DNA from: Alviniconcha marisindica
Lineage: Eukaryota > Mollusca > Gastropoda > Provannidae
NCBI GenBank assembly: GCA_018857735.1
Contig: JABMCL010000049.1
Coordinates: 1-64,000, forward strand
Length of the DNA stretch: 64,000 nt
Direction: 5' to 3'
This document shows positions 59,563 to 64,000 of this stretch, one piece after another. The notes under the pieces are model-generated. The model had not been told where the DNA came from and ran no database searches. It saw nothing but the letters and a program-made list of their open reading frames with translations. Positions within the stretch are counted from its first letter, which is position 1; each line of letters opens with the position of its first letter. A program made the translations under genes and the position numbers.

Positions 59563-59720
59563 AGCTGACTGAGCACTAAGCTGACTGAGCACTAAGCTGA
59601 CTGAGCACTAAGCTGACTGAGCATCCCTGTTCCAGCACTAAGCTGACTGAGCATCCCTGTTCCAGCACTAAGCTGACTGAGCACTAAGCTGACTGACATC
59701 CTTGTTCCAGCACTACGGCT
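59563..59720. repeat. 16-bp repeat with variants
   Basis: CTGACTGAGCACTAAG repeats, some units extended by CATCCCTGTTCCAG. It follows the 38-bp array directly. Confidence 0.9.
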
Positions 59721-59874
59721 CACTGATTATCCTTTTTCTGCACTATTGACTATGCTCTTGGCTGAAGTGGGACTGAAGATAGATGAGGGAATATGGCACT
59801 TTAGGCAGGTTGAGTTGTTCACGAATTTGTCAGTTTTTCCAGTCCTCTCTTCAATCATGCATTTTCTGATTCAG

Positions 59875-59922
59875 AACACCTCCCTGGATGAGAATTGGCC
59901 TGCATTATCAGAAGTCACTGAT
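59875..59922 (+). CDS. LARP1: LARP1, third coding exon
   Basis: Sixteen codons, NTSLDENWPALSEVTD, phase 0 at both ends. The acceptor is TTTTCTGATTCAG (ending 59874) and the donor GTAAGT (59923). It corresponds to the human GDAINWPTPGEI segment: N-W-P and the following E align. It follows the 59193 exon by 614 bases. Confidence 0.72.
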
Positions 59923-60380
59923 GTAAGTGAAATTTATTGTATCTGGTATAATTATGCTTTCTAATATTTTAAAGCATTGGATTTAAATTTACTTGTTGTT
60001 TGTTTCATTTTTGATCAAAAGGAAACATAGAGTGAGTGAAACTGAAAGGAAAGAACATTACGAACTTGGGCTATTCCAAAATGATGGAACAGCCTGCTTC
60101 AGAAAGGGCAGATAATTTCAGGCTCTTTGCTCTTTCACAAATAACACAGCAATTTGCAGACAGTAAAAGTTTAAAACATGAATGTAAAACATGCATTACT
60201 TACAGCAATGATTTGTTTACATGGTGTGAATGTCTTAACATGAAGATGGAGCTTAGCTTGCTTTACAAAATTCAAACATAAACTACATCAGCGTTGAGAC
60301 ACCTCATGTGGAAAACAACAATGATTACAACAGTACAAGCAGTTCAGAATGGAAGCAAAGTAGGCAAGACCTACATTATG

Positions 60381-60384
<4 letters not shown>
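59923..60384. other. LARP1 intron, no feature recognised
   Basis: AT-rich unique sequence. The 81-codon ORF at 60036-60281 shows no recognised motif or consistent splice borders. Confidence 0.5.

Positions 60385-60440
<56 letters not shown>
60385..60440. repeat. (CA)n microsatellite
   Basis: About 28 dinucleotides. A poly-C run (60721-60739), a short CA tract and another poly-C (about 60766-60778) follow. The sequence between has no gene. Confidence 0.95.
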
Positions 60441-60442
<2 letters not shown>

Positions 60443-61082
60443 TGCACACACTTACGTGCAGTTGAAGTAGAGAGAAGATTGTTCATTGTCCATGCTAAAA
60501 TCACACAGGAAAGTTTGTCTCTTGTCTGCACATTATGTAACATTAAACTCTAATTAACACGCACACCTACATAATTTATGGACAAACAGCCATCACATCA
60601 AGGGATCTGACGTAAAAAGACTGTCAAGTAAAGGCAATTTAAAAGACTCATTAAATGCATACAGTAAACCTCACATTTCCAAGACACTGTACATACACAC
60701 AGTTGCATAATATGTAACATCCCCCCCCCCCCCCCCCCCAACACACACACACACACACACAATATTCCCCCCCCCCCCTTCCCACACTCCTCTACGTCCA
60801 AACGTGCCCTTGCATCACATACATGTATGGGCCATACATTGTATTATGAAGATAAAGATCTATAAAAATCATCAAAAAATCTGCCCATGATCATTATAGT
60901 GTTGATGAGAGTGTTCTCATATTCCTTATTGGTCATTCCAGTGAGAAGTGTGTTTGATTTAAGCATATGAATAAAGAGTAAGTCAGTCACATACTGTCTC
61001 ACATAAAAATGTATCTACTATCATGTTTGTTTTTCTCTAAGCATTCGTTTCCCACACAAATTTGTTTGTTAAATGTTTTCAG

Positions 61083-61120
61083 GTAACGAATGAAAGTCAG
61101 GTAAACGGAAATAAGCAGAT
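61083..61120 (+). CDS. LARP1: Candidate small LARP1 exon
   Basis: The acceptor TGTTTTCAG ends at 61082. The frame continuing from the 59875 exon (phase 0) reads VTNESQ up to a donor GTAAAC at 61101, or VTNESQVNGNKQ plus two bases up to a donor GTATGT at 61121. Both borders have reasonable splice signals and the residues are hydrophilic like the neighbouring linker. There is no clear homology to fix it. Confidence 0.35.
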
Positions 61121-61312
61121 GTATGTTTGCTGTGATTGGGGTTTGGGGTTTGCTGTATTGCCAGGCCAGTCAGTGATGGGTCTTGTGTCTTTTCCCAAGC
61201 ACAGTAACGGGATGTTCCTGCTTTGCCTTTGATTCACTTAACTGCTTGTACTGGATGTCTTATGTATCTCTTGCCTGACAGATTGTCTTCTTTGTCTGAT
61301 ACAGTATACAAA

Positions 61313-61651
61313 CAGAGCTGCCAACCACTACACTTTGGTCGTAGTTGACTACACCCGAGGGCACTGCAATGTTGTTGTTGTGGTGTTTTTTTTGGGGGGG
61401 GGGAGAGAGAGAGCGGAGCAATATGATCATATTGCTCCGCTCTCCCCCCCAAAAACGTTTGTTTTAAATTTCAATCTCATGTGTGCGTGTGGGCATGAAA
61501 TGCACCAGCAGCCAGATGCTAGACAGCTGTTCTGGCACATGATTCCAGGCAATTGAACTGTGAACGAGGACCATATACACTACACTTAGAATCAGATTAC
61601 TACACTTAAAATCTGATTTTGCTATACTCCAGTGAAGGGTTGGCAGCTCTG
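61313..61651. mobile_element. Foldback-type DNA transposon with perfect TIR and 6-bp target duplication
   Basis: The left end is CAGAGCTGCCAACC (61313-61326) and the right end is its exact complement (61638-61651). The flanks are TACAAA at 61307-61312 and 61652-61657. Inside is a near-perfect palindrome centred near 61427: GGAGAGCGGAGCAATATGAT and its complement meet at GATC, bordered by G8-10 and C7 runs. No transposase ORF. Confidence 0.85.
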
Positions 61652-61657
61652 TACAAA

Positions 61658-61994
61658 GTACATAATATAATCAAAATTTTCGTCACTTCCTTTTTGAATT
61701 AAAATGTTTATTAAAAACTTTGGAAACTTTGCCAGTTTTAATTCTATAGCTGAGCCAGAATATGTCATTAACAAATGTTTTAGGAATCAGCAGTCTACCA
61801 GTAAAACAAAAACAAAAGAAAGAGAAAATGTTATTCAGAAATAAAGAACATCTTTTTAAAAAACAATTGTAATGCAAACTTTTCTTAGTAATATTAATAA
61901 TTTAAAACAAAACTGTAACTATAAGTGTAAGATATTTTTCAGTGATAGCTATTTCCTTGAGTTGGGAATGGTCAAGCCAGTATTTTGTTAAGAA
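61658..61994. other. AT-rich unique intron sequence
   Basis: No exon or repeat recognised. Confidence 0.5.
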
Positions 61995-62578
61995 TGCCTG
62001 TAATTTGACATGGTTGGCAGTGCTGTGGCCAGTGGTTTGCTATGGTCTGCCTGTAATTTGACATGGTTGGCAGTGCTGTGGCCGGTGGTTTGCTATGGTC
62101 TGCCTGTAATTTGACATGGTTGGCAGTGCTGTGGCCAGTGGTTTGCTATGGTCTGCCTGTAATTTGACATGGTTGGCAGTGCTGTGGCCGGTGGTTTGCT
62201 ATGGTCTGCCTGTAATTTGACATGGTTGGCAGTGCTGTGGCCGGTGGTTTGCTATGGTCTGCCTGTAATTTGACATGGTTGGCAGTGCTGTGGCCGGTGG
62301 TTTGCTATGGTCTGCCTGTAATTTGACATGGTTGGCAGTGCTGTGGCCGGTGGTTTGCTATGGTCTGCCTGTAATTTGACATGGTTGGCAGTGCTGTGGC
62401 CGGTGGTTTGCTATGGTCTGCCTGTAATTTGACATGGTTGGCAGTGCTGTGGCCGGTGGTTTGCTATGGTCTGCCTGTAATTTGACATGGTTGGCAGTGC
62501 TGTGGCCGGTGGTTTGCTATGGTCTGCCTGTAATTTGACATGGTTGGCAGTGCTGTGGCCGGTGGTTTGCTATGGTCT
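61995..62578. repeat. 53-bp minisatellite, 11 copies
   Basis: Units TGCCTGTAATTTGACATGGT then TGGCAGTGCTGTGGCCGGTG and GTTTGCTATGGTC, exact 53-bp spacing from 61995. Only GGCCA versus GGCCG differences were noticed. The frame shifts between units, so no long ORF forms. Confidence 0.98.
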
Positions 62579-64000
62579 GAGTATGCTTGTAGGTTGCACT
62601 TGACCACAACCTGTTTGTGGTGCAGACCCAAACTGGGCTCCCTCTCAACACTTATCATTTACTGCTAGTGCTGGTGTGCCATTGTTTAAAACCACTTTTG
62701 TTTGTTGTTGTTTTCCATCATCTGTTCTTTACAACTTTCAGTCCGTTCCTATGACAGACAAGAAACAATTTCTTTTTTTCTTTGTGTGTGTGTGGGGGGT
62801 GGGGGGACGACAACAGATCAGGGTTTGTAAATATTGGAAAAGCAGAGAGGGTGAATTATTTTTGTCTTTTTCAAATAATCTGACATAGAATGAGGTTCAG
62901 AACACTTGTGTAGAATCAACCGACAAAAGAGTTCATTAGTGTTTGAAAACTGTCACTAGGAGTTTCAGTAGGACACAGTAACAAAGACCTGACTAGTCAC
63001 TGGTGACTCTCACCTGGCTTGTGAGTATACAGGTAGTAAAACTCCACCTTACCTTGGGTGCAGTTTGTGTGCCTTGTGGCTGCTTGCATGGCAGGTGGGA
63101 ATTACCACAGGCAGTCCGGGTGTTTGTCGTTCCTGTCACAACTTTCAAACACCGATTTTGTTGAACACATTCTGCAGAACCTCAAGGGCACAAATTAGAC
63201 ATATATAATGAGGCTTATTGGATAGTTTGACATCTGCAGTCACTTGTTTTGTGAGTGTGTGTGTGAAATGTTCAGGATGACCATTTTTAACAAGTTAGGT
63301 TACATAAATTCTTCATTGCCTCACAAAACCATGTAACCAGATTCAGTGCTGATGCATCATTAGTGATAGACTGGCATGTCATTTGAAAAGATTACTGTGC
63401 TATTTCCAAGGTCATGGTCACAGTGAGGGCAGATAGAATTATAAAAATAATTAAATTAAGACTCTTCCGATCATTACCAAGTCTACTGAAGTAGCCAAAT
63501 CAAAGTTAATTTTATAATTTTAATAATAATAATGTAATTTATCATGCGCTCACATGATACATATTAACCTCAATACAGTATTCTATACACACATAGAGCA
63601 CAGTCCTACCAAAACAATTTACATAAGGTAAATGTAAATTTTGCAACCAAACTTAATTTTATAGTACACTAGTATCATCCTTGTTTTGTGGGAGGATTGG
63701 ATTGGATTGCTGTCTATAAGGTCAGGGTCATAACAAAGGTTCATTGATTGAATGTTTATCGGTCCTATAGTTTGACTATTTCTGTACCACTGATAACAGT
63801 GATATATTTGCAACCAAACTAGGTATGTGGATGTACTGTTAGTGTTACTAATAACCAGAGCTAGTGCAAAAGACAAGAACAAATTAAACCATAGTATTCT
63901 GACAATGATAAAGACTTACAGCATCAAGGCACTCAGCAGGGAGTGGGTATTTTGCTGTTGAAGGGGACAAACTTTGTGTCCAGTTGTAGATCCTCCACCC
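62579..64000. other. Right end of window, no further LARP1 exon identified
   Basis: TTTACAACTTTCAG at about 62729-62742 is acceptor-like and is followed by SVPMTDKKQF, but the frame then runs into a T-rich and GT-rich stretch without a convincing donor. The rest is AT-rich with AAT-rich patches near 63520-63535. The La domain of LARP1 was not found. Confidence 0.5.

Noticed and set aside
62743..62890. Further LARP1 exon starting SVPMTDKKQF
   Set aside because: The acceptor is fair, but the frame enters a T-rich/GT-rich stretch with no convincing donor and no homology.

Overview
The window looks like nuclear DNA from an invertebrate animal, most likely a mollusc and possibly a marine gastropod. 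The grounds are split genes with GT/AG introns, encoded proteins closest to animal families, tRNA-derived SINEs, a degraded LINE, small TIR transposons, and an extreme load of minisatellites and (CA)n tracts. The species call is an inference from this general character; no single marker fixes it. Nothing bacterial, phage or plasmid was seen.

Two genes can be supported, both on the + strand. (1) The C-terminal two thirds of ABHD18, an alpha/beta-hydrolase-fold protein, lies in five exons (9691-9829, 10600-10689, 13962-14066, 16610-17346, 26295-26349). All junction phases agree, and the three presumed catalytic residues are visible (Ser in GISMGGH, Asp in KDAYIPR, His in RGHIAAF). Its N-terminal exons were not found. 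(2) The 5' part of LARP1, the TOP-mRNA-binding La-related protein, has a first coding exon at 43261-43723, then a 15.5 kb intron, then short exons at 59193-59260 and 59875-59922 and perhaps one at 61083. The La domain lies beyond the right edge. A CpG-rich promoter region with ETS- and NRF1-type sites precedes LARP1. A second CpG-rich patch inside intron 1 ends in a phase-compatible candidate alternative first exon (54267-54309).

Layout: 1-1.68 kb is abnormal, homopolymer-inflated sequence, probably an unpolished contig end. 1.7-9.69 kb is SINE copies and minisatellites running up to the first ABHD18 exon. 9.69-26.35 kb is ABHD18; all four of its visible introns carry minisatellites, including 28 almost identical 149-bp units that duplicate the end of a coding exon with its splice donor. 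26.35-41.5 kb is gene-poor: more minisatellites, nested SINEs, a LINE 3' end, an unrecognised ORF and a possible receptor-gene fragment. 41.5-64 kb is the LARP1 promoter and 5' gene, with a LINE-in-SINE nest, a foldback transposon and further arrays.

The most striking structure is the relation between tandem repeats and splice junctions. Arrays sit directly against an acceptor (8.16-9.68 kb), across a donor (17.26-21.43 kb) and directly after a donor (59.26-59.56 kb), and several other arrays carry donor-like motifs in every unit. Most long ORFs in the window are by-products of repeat units whose length is a multiple of three.
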